NCBI GenBank assembly: GCA_963678705.1
Contig: OY783207.1
Span: 23,720,001-23,784,000, forward strand
Reading direction: 5' to 3'
DNA from: Panorpa germanica
Taxonomy: Eukaryota > Arthropoda > Insecta > Mecoptera > Panorpidae
Length of the DNA stretch: 64,000 bases
Each line of letters begins with the position of its first letter. Positions within the stretch are counted from its first letter, which is position 1. A program made the translations under genes and the position numbers. Below the pieces are notes generated by a model. That model worked only from the letters and a program-made list of their open reading frames with translations, ran no database searches and was not told the origin of the DNA. Below, piece after piece: positions 32,823 through 46,500 of the stretch.

Positions 32823-34910
32823 AGTTTGTACTCCGTTTGCGTATATTTTTTGTTCCACCAACGTTCAAATCGTTCTGATGCATACCTAGGTGTCTTATCC
32901 AAGACCATACGATGCAAATCTCTCACTCGCTTTCCCTCTTTCTCTTTCTCTCTTTTGCTACGTGTATTTATTTAAAACCCATGCACACGGAAATTTGGCT
33001 GCTATCATCCAACAAGTAGATTCTTTGCCAATTTTAAATATACACGCAGAATGTTGGAAAGCAATTTTAGATATACTCGTAGTTAAGAAGTTAAAACTAT
33101 TTCAAAAATTTATGTTTGTTTTTGTTTCCGCATTATTGCAACAAAAACCTTTTTAAATTCCTTTCTCAGATACGACTGTCTTAGGACAAATATAAAACAA
33201 TTTATTTTTAATAATTAAAATTGTCATTTTTGTGCTATTTCCTACCTAATCTCTCTCCTAATTCTGAAAGAATTGCTAAACAAAACAGTGTAAAACGTCA
33301 GATACTATATACAGTTGTCCCGAGCTACGCATAAAGTTTTAATATTATAAAGGTGATAAACAAGAATAAATAAAATTAAATATTAATCAATAAAATTAAG
33401 CGGCAAAACACAAATTCAAATTTTAACACCGTCGTCAAGTTTTAGATATTTAGAGCAAGTGAAAATATAAATAGAAATTCAAATTTAAAAGTGGGCAATA
33501 ATGTGCGTGTTTTGACACAGCTGCTTCCCACATATTACAAGAATATTTTAACAATTATTATTATCTGTTCTTATAACACAATAATAAATATTAAACACTA
33601 CCATTTCAAATATTCAAGTCCTAATATTTTCTAAGTGAAAGTATATTTAATGACGCAGCAAAAAATTCACCTATTACCGTTCTAATTCTTTATTTAACAA
33701 TAACAACAAATATTATTATTACTTTTATCTACTTAACTTAAAAATATAGAAAATATTGTACAATTTGCAAGTCGGTAGTACGCTGTCAAAAATCATCATA
33801 ACCTATTATGTATACTATGTACAAAAAACAATATATTGCATCATCAAAAAGTGAGGTTAATAAAGTCAAACCAGCCATCAACCTGTCAAACCAGCGATTC
33901 AGTTTACGCCGTACAATGTTATATCAATTTAACGAGCAAACTGGATATCGGATAAAAACAAATTGTTTGATCGTGGATATGTGATACCAAGTATTAGCTG
34001 AGAGCAAAAAAAGTACATAATGTAAATAAAAATAATGTCTTACATAATAATAATGTATGTACAATGTTGAATTATGGCAGACGTGAAATACAACTCATGT
34101 TGAGTGTGTCATCTGCTACAATATTCAACAAGCGTTTTAAAATACTTGTTATTAATATTGCGTAATTTTAGGTTAGGTTCTATTCTACATATTCTGTTGC
34201 CATTTCTATTATCTCGGCTATAATACCGCCCTAAATACGATATTAACACAATTTCTAAATATTTATACAAGCGTTTGTTTCCTCCAATGTAAAAATGTAT
34301 GTTTCCCATAGTCCATTTCGCCGTCGTACTAGAAGCAAACATCGTGAGAATGTTTTTTTTTTTACGTAAAATTAAATTTCCAATTAATTTTTAACTTTCA
34401 TTTCTTTGTTAATTATTTCAAGTTAAAATATTTTATTTTTTTACCATCGTTTTTGCACAACACTGGATAATTTAGTTACTTTTACTTGTAGCACCTAGAT
34501 ATGTTGTTGTTTTTCATAAACCAATGAATTAAATTTAATTATTCACTATTAATTATTAAATTCCATTAATATTAAAGTAGTTTTTAAATCAATTTTTATT
34601 TCCTGATTCCCATGCTCAGCTACTTTGTCTCATAGAATATTTATTTGTATGTATTATATACTTTCTTTATATATTTTACTATAATTAGCATAACTGCAAA
34701 TGCAATATCCATGTTTAGTTACATAATTTGCCGCTCACGCTACTGCAGCAGCACTGTGTACTGATTTTATAATCGTAGTTAGAAAATTAAATACATATTT
34801 TTGCGACAAAATACAACCTTAACTATGGTACACTCCGGATAACAATTATTGCGCAATCAAATGTGAAACTTTTTTTACAAGATAATATTTGTCATATAAG
34901 TTTTTCAAAA
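32823..34910. other. No gene recognised
   Basis: AT-rich spacer. Short ORFs at 32890-33156 (+) and 34109-34342 (-) are not recognisable. A pyrimidine-rich CTTTCCCTCTTTCTCTTTCT lies at about 32931. Confidence 0.4.
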
Positions 34911-35055
34911 TAATGAATTTCATCTTATTTGTTTCTATACATGTTATAGAAAAAATAAGTGAGTCAGTGCTTTTTAGTTATATCAGCAGTTTATACCTCA
35001 CAACTTGTTTTAAGTATGAGTCGCCGCCGAACTCTCGTAATTTGAACTATATTTA
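34911..35055 (+). mobile_element. MITE family D, right-half copy
   Basis: Shares GAATTTCATCTTATTTGTTT, AAGTGAGTCAGTGCTTTTTA and GAGTCGCCGCCGAACTCTCG with the copies at 43308-43500 and 49684-49880. The left inverted arm is absent. Confidence 0.7.
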
Positions 35056-36816
35056 CATTTTCAAGATTTCAGGCTTTCTTGAGAACGTCCTTAAGGTATA
35101 TACACATCCTAGATTAAGCAATTAATTTTAGATCTGTAAAACGTTCAGGTAAAGATGCTCAAACTTGGTCGTTGGTCAAAATTAGGCCAATCTAAGAATA
35201 GATTTGATGACGATTTGAAAGACAAAGAACATTTAGCAGCTAAAGCACTGTGGGGTCTATTTCAACTTTAATTAAAATCTGCTATACGTATTTAATAATC
35301 TATATCTACGTTTTGAAATTGTTTAGATAGCTTTAAATTTTGTCTAGTTTATATCTCGTAAACTATAAATGATAAATTAATGGTTTAAGGAAAGGATATC
35401 AAAACAATAACTAATCAAGCCTTAACTGAAGTTAAACAGGTGCAGACATATTTTTATTTTGTGTTAATATTAAAAAAGAGTACTAACATTGAATAAAAAC
35501 CGGAAATAATTGCGCAATAATTTTTACTCCGATTGTACTCTACGTGTCGTGTAGGCCACAGTATCCTTGTAATTTTGTTAATACATTATTATTTATACAA
35601 TTGCCAGGTTCTACCTGACATATATTCATAATTATTTACAATGATATAATTTTTTTATTCTAATTTATTATATAATCAACTTTGCCTGTACATAAAAAAT
35701 AATTTGAAAGAAATAAAATGAAGGTAAATATTTTAAAGTTTTGTTTAAAAGAGATTTACATTAGATTTAGCTTCAATTCTTGAAAGGAAATATTATACTT
35801 AAATGTTTAGATTTCCTACAACGCGAGCTCCCATATCGCGGTTCTTACAATGCGGTTCTCGATATGTAATAAAAACAGTTGTGTCAAATAATATATTAAC
35901 CCAGAAAAAGAACAGGTGCAGCAAAATTAGAACAAAAAATTATATTTAGATAAAAAATATTTTTGAAATTTCACTTTATTTTAACGGTCGTTTTTTTAAC
36001 TTTAATTCAATCTTACTGATTCCTAAGTATTCGTTATAGATTTGTATTAAATAAAATTAATTTATACACTAATAGTACACTTTTTTTACGGAAGATTTAT
36101 GTTTTTATTTATTAAAATAATCACTTGTATTTGTTATAATCAAAACTCTTTTTAATTAGACGACTTCGTGGACTGCTTAGACTGCTTGGGCTCCGCGTAC
36201 TGTATTCCTATCCTAGTTGTTGCTGTTCTCAGCTTTGATTGAACTGTTCGGTATCAGTACTATTCAGCCACAATGACAAGCAGTCGGACAGACATATAGA
36301 CAGATAGTCAGTCGAACTCTTTGCAGCAAATTCTTGGCGAAACAGTGCTGAGTCTATTCCGAGAAGGTTGGTTCCTGAAGTTCTAACTATGACATATCCC
36401 CCTCTCCCCCCTACTTATTCATATTACCACTCCCCTTCCTATTACACAAACACTTCTAATGTATCATGAATTATACAAGAGTCCCAGATAATGAAACAAA
36501 ATAAAAACAAAGTGGGGTAATTAATATTGAAGAACGTCGTTTTGTAGGACAACTCCAAAAGAGTATAATTTTCCTGTTTGCGCAATTGAATTAAACAATA
36601 ATCCACCTTTGACCACAATATACCACATTTCAATTATTAATATCTTATCAAAAAAAGATTAAACTCAAAATTCGGTGAATTCAAATTAAGGACGTTGCCC
36701 TGTTACAACCTCACTCTAAAAAAGGGTAAAAAATTTAAGCCTGTCGCACACTGCAAACGTATTTAAACGACGGTGAATTCGGGCGTAAATCGGCGGCTTG
36801 GTTGAGCAGCTAAAAT
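35056..36816. other. No gene recognised
   Basis: AT-rich, with a GC-richer patch at 36160-36420 (GACTGCTTAGACTGCTTGGG and a C-rich CCCCCTCTCCCCCC). No sustained ORF, splice-bounded exon or RNA gene can be supported. Confidence 0.4.
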
Positions 36817-36859
36817 GGGCTTGTGTCCTATGTCTTAATTTCTATAAAAGTGTACTATA
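36817..36859 (-). mobile_element. TIR element family C fragment
   Basis: GGGCTTGTGTCCTATGTCTT plus about 20 more bases match the end of family C (compare the inverted right end near 56020 and the left end at 3644). The match stops at a TA dinucleotide where a mariner terminus begins. Confidence 0.75.
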
Positions 36860-37320
36860 CGAGGTTTGTGCAAAAAATAAGGTGAATTTTCAAATTTCGC
36901 GGGCTACATACATTCGATTATAGATTTTTTAATTTTGTTATGTTGGTACACTCGTCTCCAACATATGTCCACAGTTTTAACTATATAGCACATTTAGTTT
37001 GTTTGTGAGAGGCATAAAAGTTAGAAGTGTTTTGCGTGTTCGGCGATTTTTTGCTGTCGAAAAACATGGATCAAAGAGTTTGCATTAAATTTTGTGTGAA
37101 AAATGGAATCAATTGCTCCAAAACACTTGAAATGTTGAAAGTGGCATACGGTGAGTCTACTTTAAGCCAAAATGTTTACAAGTGGTACAAGGTTTTCACA
37201 GAAGGTCGAGAAGATGTGAATGACGACGCTCGCCCTGGACGCCCCAGCATTTCAAATTTTCAGTGTACAACACATTATAACATTCTAGCAATGAGGTTTA
37301 TTGTAGAACAACTCCCTTAA
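36860..37320 (+). mobile_element. Mariner 5' fragment inserted in family C
   Basis: It starts at a TA target with CGAGGTTTGTGCAAAAAATA, a mariner-type terminal repeat, followed by an untranslated leader and the start of a transposase gene at 37066. The catalytic region and the right terminal repeat are missing. The plausible remnant ends near 37255. Confidence 0.75.
37066..37320 (+). pseudogene. Mariner transposase N-terminal fragment
   Basis: 84 codons from ATG to TAA. Residues 1-62 look like the first helix-turn-helix of mariner/Mos1-type transposases (the DNA-binding domain that reads the terminal repeat). They end with the DDARPGRPS linker, equivalent to the DxxRxGRPS linker of that family. 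From about residue 64 the homology ends and the frame closes. All three catalytic acidic residues of the DDD core are missing, so it cannot transpose. A start further upstream (37027) in the same frame exists but lies in the leader. Confidence 0.85.
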
Positions 37321-38437
37321 AATATTCCAATTGCATTGACATTTATTCAATTCGATAGCTTACATACAAAATATACTCCAAGCACGAATAACGCTGTTAT
37401 CAGTTAAATTGTTTACACGTATAAATCTTATCACAGTCATTGTGTTCAACAAGCTCACTGAAATGTCAAAAATACGAGTAAAATTAAATATTGACTTTTT
37501 GTAAATCAACAATCAGTAGTAATAAATCTCAATACTTTTATTTAGGGGACTTATCAATCATATTATTTTTATATAACACACTATACATCTATCTCTTTCA
37601 CTCTTGTGCGATAAGCGAATTCTATTTATTTTATTTCAGTTGCAAAGGGCCAATGTCAAAATTTCGAATTTCAATTGACATATAAAGTTGAATATTTGTT
37701 TCAACTTTGGGTAAGACATAAATATGTTTGCATAAAAATAAGAAATGACATTGGCCCTTTTAGCACTCTTGCGTCTTGCAGTATATAATATATATTTAGG
37801 TTAAGATGATATTATTATTTTGCAACGCCTGTGATCGATAGAATGCAACCTCAATAACGCACACAATGTTAATTCAATTAAACACTTTTTTAATAGTTGC
37901 ATTGTAAATATAAAGAAATATATTAATTTATATAAAATTTAAAATCCATATTTTGGCGTCACCCGGCAAGAAAATAATGACGTTTTCTTACGAGTTGCTG
38001 AGACAGTATCTCTTTACACTCCGTTGTTAACAGAGATGGCAATTCATAAATTTATAAATTTTGATTCCTTTAAAGATTAAAGAAATTTTATAGAAAAAAA
38101 AGACATAGTTCACAACCGCATTAAATTTAGCACAGGTTCTTATTCTTCTTAATTAGATCAAATATTTGCGCTGTGATAAATGACTTTTGATAGCTAATTA
38201 AATGTATTTAATTTATTTAGTGAAGCAAACGTTCAAATAGTACCAATAAACACAGACCTCATAGAAAATAAAAAAAAACTTGACCTAAAATTGAAGTGTT
38301 CTTAATTGTGTCAGTCTTAGATACCACGGTATGTGATCGTATCTCTAGTTCTAATCTAGTTTAGAAATTCGTTATTGGCCAATCAGAAATTAAACAGGGG
38401 CGAACTCGAAACAATAATACTGTTTTACAAATGTGAG
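37321..38437. other. No gene recognised
   Basis: AT-rich. A pair of inverted segments (AAAGGGCCAATGTCA near 37645 and TGACATTGGCCCTTT near 37746) forms a short stem over about 115 bases. No coding signal is seen. Confidence 0.45.
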
Positions 38438-38806
38438 TGTTCTAAATGAGGCGATACCTTTTTGATAGTCCGCCATTCTTGTTGTATAAGATTCTGACAG
38501 TTGAAATAAAACAGGTAATCATTATCAATTTATTACTAATACGCATAACAATCAACAATGTGTTTTAGAACATTACAATGAATAGAAAAATAAAGAATGA
38601 GAAAGTTATGTTAAGATTATGAAATTAAAAAAAATCCCGAATTTGACAGCTCCCGACTTATTTATAAATGAGTCATTTTTAATGAAATAATATTCCATAC
38701 ATAATCTTACGAATTTAGTTAACAAAATGTAGAAGAAACATATTTGATTTCTTTTCTAATTAAAGCGATATTTTAATTATAAATAGTATCGCCTTATTTA
38801 GTATAC
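38438..38806. mobile_element. TIR MITE family E, copy 2
   Basis: The left end GTTCTAAATGAGGCGATACC and the right end AGTATCGCCTTATTTAGTATAC are inverted. The right part matches the copy at 32453-32822. About 370 bp and non-coding. Confidence 0.7.
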
Positions 38807-39008
38807 TTTGTGCAAAGAACAAGGTTGATTTAAATTCATTTTTACAAATAAATTAATAACGTAATGGCATGCACATAATGCATAAAGTAGGTTGCATATA
38901 TAACAGCTAATATCCGGTTAAAACAAAAGTTTCTTGCTTAACTATATCCTCTTAGAACACCGGTGCATTTTTCTCTAAATGTTAGGGGTTTAAGCAAGGC
39001 CATTATAT

Positions 39009-39541
39009 ACTTAGAGCATATATATATATATGGAGAGAGAATGCTGAACCTGAAAGTGTGTCCAAAATGTGTGCGAAAGAGAAAGGTATATGTTCCTATT
39101 TGTTCTCTATACGCATGTGGCGAAAGTTGTCAAGTCAGAGCTGTCTAGATATAATACGTGACAGTTGTTAAATATGACATTATATTGATGTAGAATAGTG
39201 TAGATATGTATAAATATAAATAAACTATATATAGATATAAGTATATCCTTACAGCGACTTCTATGGCATTCTTAAGTATATGTTTTCACTGAACGGTCAC
39301 TGTTTTACCGACAAACGAGCTTTGTACCATCTAAAGAAATATAATTTCTTTACATATTTATTTATTATTATATCTTAATAGAATATTAATATTTATTATA
39401 TCTAGACAGCTGTCACTTTCGACGCATGCGCATAGAGAACAAATTGGAACATATACCTTTCTCTCTCGCACACATTTAGACACACTTTTTAAGCCATAGG
39501 AAACATAGGCTATTCACTCTCCATATATGTATGCTCTAAGT
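39009..39541. mobile_element. Long-TIR element family G
   Basis: The arms 39009-39150 and 39395-39541 are inverted copies, about 140 bases each. They include ACTTAGAGCAT at both ends, GTGTGTCCAAAATGTGTGCG against its counterpart CGCACACATTTAGACACAC, and GAGCTGTCTAGATATAAT. The flanks TATAT on both sides fit a TA or TATAT duplication. The plus ORF at 38963-39148 is a by-product of the arm. Confidence 0.8.
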
Positions 39542-42277
39542 TATATATCGAGTGTACTAATTACGTTGATCCAATCAAGTGTTTGATTTAATTAGATTAA
39601 TAAAGCAACAGTTGCTAGATTAGAATCCCACAATTTGACATTTAGAAAACATGGGTTTTGGCTATAAATTGCACTGTAATGCAATGTTTCAAATTTCGTA
39701 ATATTTGGCGCTGATTTAGCCGAGGATGTTCATTTAAATTTAGTGTTCGGTTTGCGCAGCCAACTATTGTCACATGGGGATGGGATAGGAGCTGCAGGAG
39801 CAACAGCCAACTAAATCCAATTCAATACACAGGGTGTGCACCAAATGATGGACACAAACCGACAAAAATAAAAAACGCGTTTGAATTTATAAAAACGTGT
39901 TACTGCTGCGGGAGCCGTGTGATTGTACACAGTATTAACTTCGCTGTGGTCGAAACTTTGCAATCGGTTTTAAAATTAGCTAAACTTAAATTAAAACACA
40001 AATGTGAAAAGGAATGCTTAAACGAAAATGTGAAATCTAGATTACAATATTAAATAAAAACAGTAAATTAAATATCAAAACATTAAATGGGAATGAGGCT
40101 TTAGTAATAATACATTGTTATCGAATTGGGCAGTTTCCTATGTCTTACATTGATAAAATTTATGTAATCATTTTTTTAATTAAAGAGATACTATAGCGAA
40201 AAATATTAACAATTAAAAAGCGCTTTTAGAAAAACATTTAAGCAGATAGAACATTGGTTTGGTATATGCTGATATAAAATAATTAAATGCAGTGAGACCT
40301 CGAATTCTAAGAATCAAATCACTGTTTGAGAAGGCTTAACTAATAGGTAATTTTCCACAATTCGTAGAAGTCATAAACTATTCCTATATTAAGATAATTA
40401 TTATTAAGTAATCTTACATTATATTAACCTAAAAAATATTACGTAACAGGTCAATTTTTTATGTTAAATAAACCTTAAATATATGTAACTTTGTTTAGTG
40501 TTTAGTAATAAATATTTTGATTGTTGGTTATCCTCAAATTTTCATCACATCCATTCAATTTATACCCCACTCTTTTAAATGCACTTTTATTGATGTTCAC
40601 CAAAGACAACCGTGCTAAAATAAATTAGGCTACTTCTACTCGTTATAAAGTGTTAGATTTATTTATACATAGTTTAATTTAGAAAATATTTCAGTATATA
40701 TTTCAGATCACCCTGTTTCGTATTACAACATTAAATTTATAAGCGTATAAATAAACTAAACTAATTTGTCACCTAGCCTGAGCTGTATTTACATGACCTA
40801 TGAGCATATGAGTATAAAAGCAAACCAGCGCACCTTTAGATTAGCGGCAAGTGCCAAAAGAAACAAAAAAACTGACGCAGAAACTGCATAATGCAAATAG
40901 TGAATACAAAATAATCTGGGAGACGAAATCGCAGCAACTACAAGTCGCGGATATACTTTTGTATATATATTATAAGCTACATTGTTATTAAATTAGAATC
41001 TAGGAATGCAAATCTGAAGACTAATTCTTGTTAAGTTTAGGTTATGAATAAAAGATGGCGACCTCATCTGAAAGGAAAATAGTAAAGCCTAAATCTCTTT
41101 CAATTCCTGAGTACACAACTTATATAATTAATAAATAATAACACCTCTTGTATTTTTAAAGATACTAATAAATTTTCAAGCTCTCATTAAGTAAAGATCC
41201 AAACTATTGTGTTTCTTCGCTGATTTTGATTCAAGAAGTTTAGACTTTTCCACAACTGAGATACCACCAGCTGTGTTCACTCGTATTAAAAAAACAGTGA
41301 ACCCAGGGCGGGCCCCAATCGTAAAAAAGTATAATTAATTATTTTTATTGATAACACATTCTTAACAAAGATTCAAACCTATTGCAATATCCTATATTAT
41401 CAACACTCTCATTGATAGTGATAAAATAAAAATAATAGATGTCACCTCCTTCTCTATAAGAATAGTTTTGTGAAATATTAATTTATTATTTCACTCACTT
41501 TTATTAATTGTTAATATCTTTCACAAATGGTAGATTTGATGGAAATAGCAATAAATTCCATGTGATAGCTGATAAGACAGCTTTATTAATATACCGTACA
41601 GTTTTATAGTTTATGGCGAAGGAAATTACCCAATTGACGACTGTTTTGTGACAAATGATAATAACATATAATATAAAATAATCTTACCTTTTTATGAACT
41701 GTGTATTATTAGCTGCGGCCATGTGTACAGATGACAATTTCTACGGATTCTGAAACCAAAGAAATGCACCAATGTTAACATAGGTTTAAATAAGTACTTA
41801 TAAGAGCAAAAATATTTTAGTAATTTTTACCGAAATGTAAAATATTTTCGGCTACACATAACAATGTTGCATTTTCACATTTTGTCATTTGATAGAGTTT
41901 TGATGAACAAAAAGTATAACCTTTCAAAAATAACAAACTATAATACTTAAAATATGTGGTAGATTATATGATGAATACTTGAACATATGTATAGATATTA
42001 TAATACCTCTTCGATAATGAATTAGTCAATGTCATATCCGGTAAACATTTGAGCATTTGGGTGTCCACGTTTCGGTCTAGCGAACACAAAAGTCTACTCA
42101 TGCATTGGAAATTCACATTGCATTTATCATCATTTTCGACCTTTATGTCACCTACTTTATGTCCCTACTTTAGAGCAGGTTTATGGTGTCGTGGTCTCAA
42201 AAATGTGCCCAACACCGCTAGTGCTTATAGGTTTTATAAAAATATGAGCATAAAGCCCTCAGCACACGACGCGACTG
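39542..42277. other. No gene recognised
   Basis: Mostly AT-rich. A family F-related segment lies at 39985-40110 (AAACACAAATGTGAAA, ATCTAGATTACAATATTAAA) and a weak family C-like end at about 40130. Short ORFs such as 42049-42291 are unrecognised. Confidence 0.4.
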
Positions 42278-42755
42278 GTTGCAAACCTTAGCCCGAATCC
42301 GCCCGAAGCGAATATGATTACAACTGTGTTGTTAGTGAGAGAACGAACGTGTTTACGAGTGAGATAAAACACACAGCACGAACGAAACTAAACAGATTTC
42401 AAACTGGTATTGAGCATGTTTGCCGCGAGTCAATTTCTCGGTCGCATGATGACATCATCAACAGAGATGTTTACGAATATTATTGAAAAGTATTTAAATA
42501 CATACATACAGTCAAATATAACACAATAGAATCACCTGTTTTGCTATTGTTATACATTCTATAGAGTCACGATACACGGCTCGACATGGCTCGTGCTCGT
42601 TTTCGTTGAAAACTTCGTTTCGCGTTTAGTTTGCAATTAGTCGACTCGTGTGCCTTTCCTCGTTTTATCTCACTCGCATACACGTTCGTTCTCTCACTAA
42701 CAACACAGTTGTAATCACATTCGCTTCGGGTAGATTCGGGGCTAAGGTTTCCAAC
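42278..42755. mobile_element. Inverted-repeat element family H
   Basis: The arms 42278-42372 and 42656-42755 are inverted. Left landmarks are CAAACCTTAGCCCGAATC, CGAAGCGAATATGATTACAA and AGTGAGAGAACGAACGTG. The right arm carries each one reversed, with small changes. The arms are clearly GC-richer than their surroundings. About 480 bp, with no transposase. Confidence 0.75.
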
Positions 42756-43039
42756 AATTTCTTCTCACGGTAAAGTGCATTAACGATAAAACCAGATTAT
42801 ACATTGTTTTGTAAATATATCTACTCCATTTTCAGTTTCTTTATTTGAAATATGAGACAATATTTACATAATAAATGTTTATTTACAATTAGTAAATATG
42901 TAATGGAAAGAGAACACAGTATTAGTAGAGTATAGGTTTATACGTTAAAGCATTTCTCATATAAAATTACATGTAGTTGTAACCCAGTTTTGAAATCCGC
43001 CCATTTCAATTTCTGATGAAAAACAATAATGTTACGAAA

Positions 43040-43120
43040 TCAAACGGCCGGCGTCCGGTACCCACTACCGTCAGCCACCACGTGATGACGGCCATGTGAG
43101 AGCTGTGACGTCAGAGTTTA
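43040..43120. promoter_or_regulatory. GC-rich patch with E-box and CRE octamer
   Basis: An island of GC-rich DNA in AT-rich surroundings. It contains CACGTG (43079-43084) and a perfect TGACGTCA (43106-43113), the palindromic sites of bHLH and CREB/ATF-type factors. No gene start could be linked to it, so a regulatory role is inference. Confidence 0.3.
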
Positions 43121-43307
43121 GTGTACAGTGTTCAAAACAACATTCAAATGAATGGAAAACATTCGGTATTTCTGACACGGAAAGTAGAATAATGTAATGA
43201 AAGTTATTGTATTGGTTTTGCGAAACATCTTTAATATACGAGTATATAAACTACAGCATCCGTGTCGTAACAACAATTAAAAAACAACTAAGATATAATA
43301 TTGAAGA

Positions 43308-43500
43308 TAGTTCAAAAAACGAGGGTTCGGCGGCGACTCATACTTAAAACAAGTTGTGGGGTATAAACTGTCACTTAAACTATACACTTATGTATATAGG
43401 AACGAATAAGATAAAATTCATTATCGTGTTATAGATTTATACCGCTCTTATAACCTCTTTTAAGTATAAGTCGCCGCCAAACTATCGTGATTTAGACTAC
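43308..43500. mobile_element. MITE family D, full copy
   Basis: The ends TTCGGCGGCGACTCATACTT and AAGTATAAGTCGCCGCCAAA are inverted, with the similarity continuing outward (TAGTTCAAAAAACGAGGG against its inverse). The interior CATTATCGTGTTATAG and ATAAGATAAAATTC match the copy at 49684-49880. About 190 bp. Confidence 0.8.
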
Positions 43501-46500
43501 ACAAAAATGTGACTATGAATTGCGTCACATACAAAGGGGGAGAAGGAGGCCAACAAAATGACACAAAACGTGACAAGAGAGAGAGAGAGGAGCAACTTGT
43601 TTTGTGACATCACTTCTAATCTAAAATTCGGCTTCCAAAAAAGAGAAAAAACAAAATAAACTGAAAAAAATATATCTCTTTTTAAATTGTAACGTGACAA
43701 TGAGGACGGGAAGTAAAGAAAATGTAAAATTTATGTGATTGGCGATCCCATACAGTACTGGACAATTATTATTTGGAACCTGTCATGTCTTTCTTGTCTT
43801 CAACAGTAAATTATGTTCAAAGAAATGGATTTGGATTGTCAGTTTAAAAGTTTCTATTTTTATTTCGGTTTTGTGACTTGAAAAACATTTTATTTTAATT
43901 TACTTTTCAAATATAACTGAAGTTTAAGTGTTCTAGTTTTGTCAAAGAAAAATATAACCTTAAAAATGTTTAGTTGCAGACGTGTGGATGCCTTTCTTTA
44001 GGAGGACGCCCAAGGCACCCTAAGATTTCTATTACATTCGTGAATATTCATTTTAACTAGTTTTAAATTTGATAATATTAAAACAAAATATAAATAATTT
44101 TGAAAAGGTACTTTCCTCAAGTACAGGTAAAGGGCACTTGTATTTGTTTCTAAATATCGAATTTTACAATAGAGAGAATAGAATCCGTGATTAATTTATA
44201 CTGGACATGTTTGAGTCTATAAAAAATGTATTCTCCGAGTGTTTGCTCTCAAATTCATTTGTTACCATCCAATAATTTGCAATTTCTCTGCATTTGCCAA
44301 CCAAAACCTGAAGTTTTTTTAAATACCACAAACAATTACGCGTCTAAAACGATATGACTAAGTAATAGCATTTAAAAATATCTAATTAAAACACTAATTC
44401 TCAAAGCAGCGGAAATTGTCAATAAAACTGATAACATAACCACAAAAATATGCTTCCTGTATTATCTTTCGGTATTCACCTTTAATTTCATGTTGTAACA
44501 TATATTACAATTTCTCTGACAACTATCTGAAGACAATTTTGTGTTTCTATCTTCAGGCAGTCTTTACCAGTAAGCAGAAATCTTGAGTTTCTAAAACACC
44601 AAATAACCTAAAAGTTTGACCAGATTAAATACGCATAATACATAAAAAAAATGAAAATAAGTTTGTATTCAAGATGGCGGATTTAATATTAATTATTAAT
44701 ACATATTCTCATACATCGCAAAAAGAATCTTGAAAGACGTGAGGTAGCCGGACGAGGTAAGAAGACAGACACAGACAAGACAGACCGGATGCTGTATCTT
44801 TGAGATCTTGTAATTTATAAATAACTGAATTTGCATTCTATTATCTGATAGTGAATTCTAAATCAATATTTTTTTTATGAAAATGTTACATAATATATAC
44901 ATAGTAAAATTTTACACAATTTTATGTAAATTAGAATTGTTTAGAGGGGTAGAATTCTGTTTTCAATACGTGAATTAAATACTTTTGATTCGTATGCATA
45001 AAGTTCACCCTAATGTAAATTACTACATATTAGGGAGAGGGAAAGAGAAGTAATAACACAAAATAATACACCCTAGAAATGAATATCAAAATATTTTGCA
45101 ATTAATAAATAATACTAATTCTTTAATAACGAAAAAACCAACGCAGTCTACTGCTATGTTAAAAACATATGTTCCAAACCACCTTATCAATACACAAAAG
45201 ATAAGAAATAAATGTAAATAAGATTTACTTTTGTTGCACATAAAAAATGCATTTATAAAAACATGAATTTCATCAGAAAAATATGCAAATGCACGATAAT
45301 CATAGAATGTGACTGAAAAGTTGTTTTTACGTAGCAAATATGTTTGCACATAGAGTTATATGGATAGACGAAGATCACAATATTTAATTTGCAATACACC
45401 TCTGCCGCACTGCAACAAAAGCTGCATCGTCTCCAATAATGACGTTTTATTACACATTTCTTACATGCATACGGATGAGTTACAATATAATCATTTAAAC
45501 ACAATGTCTTTGAAAGAAAAATATATTTTTCTTTATGAATATGTATGTGTTTCAAATATGCAAATGCATTTATATTTCATAACACTGAATAAAAACAAAA
45601 TGGCGGTCAATCAAAACGTCAAAACATATGTTTAAACAAAAAAAAATTAAACAAATATCCGTAATTAGTAGCATGAGTAATGTTATAAAAATATTTGATT
45701 AGTAAACATTGATAAAATCAAATATTACTCTAATAACAATTAGGTAATTAAATGTAAAGTTTATATAAACTTACCTCGAAGTAAAATTAAAAATATTTTT
45801 ATAAAAAAAAAACGTACACAAGATCTTTTAAAGTTAGGGGTTCATTTTCAGTGAAAATTATATGCCACATCTACATAACCGAGTGAAAAAAGAGTAAAGG
45901 TTAAAAGAAAAACGCAATACCGCGTAATTTAAATAAAAATATTTCACAATTATTGAGACAAACACTTCAAAAAACACTGCATAACTTTGAGGAGAGTCAC
46001 TGATTTGTTTTTTGCAAATATAAAATGAAATCTTATTAGAAAAATTGCAATAGATATTTAGCACAACCCAATAGAAGTAACTGCGAGTGAAAATAATTCA
46101 AGTTCTGGAACTGTGTTCTCTCTGTGTTCTGTATTCAGTACTCTGTATGTCCCGTTCCCGTGCCCCGCGCCCCGCTCCACCGTCGGTGTTCCTGCAATGC
46201 AGCTCGAGTGTGCGCGCTGATTGCGACCTTGGCATTGAACTTGGCAATGGTGGATTCCTAACCCCCTCTATCCCACTACCTCACTTTATCCACGTTTTAG
46301 TAATATAATGTTTTATCGGCTGAACACTGAACAGGCTACAAAACTCCCCGCCCACCCTCTTTCTTCGTCTTACGGCTCCCCGACGAACTTAATATTGCGT
46401 CATTCGTCATAGACGTATAGCTCATCTACATATAGAAGAAATAAGACGACTTCTATTTATGTTTGGTTTGGTACATTTGTTTATGCATTATCTATTATAT

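Noticed and set aside
40125..40200. Possible further family C end (TTGGGCAGTTTCCTATGTCT)
   Set aside because: Only the first 25 bases resemble the terminus and the interior diverges, so it was not listed as an element copy.
45240..45600. Overlapping ORFs on both strands at 45.1-45.6 kb
   Set aside because: Low-complexity Cys/Tyr/Phe-rich products with no motif; the overlap on both strands is what chance ORFs give in AT-rich DNA.
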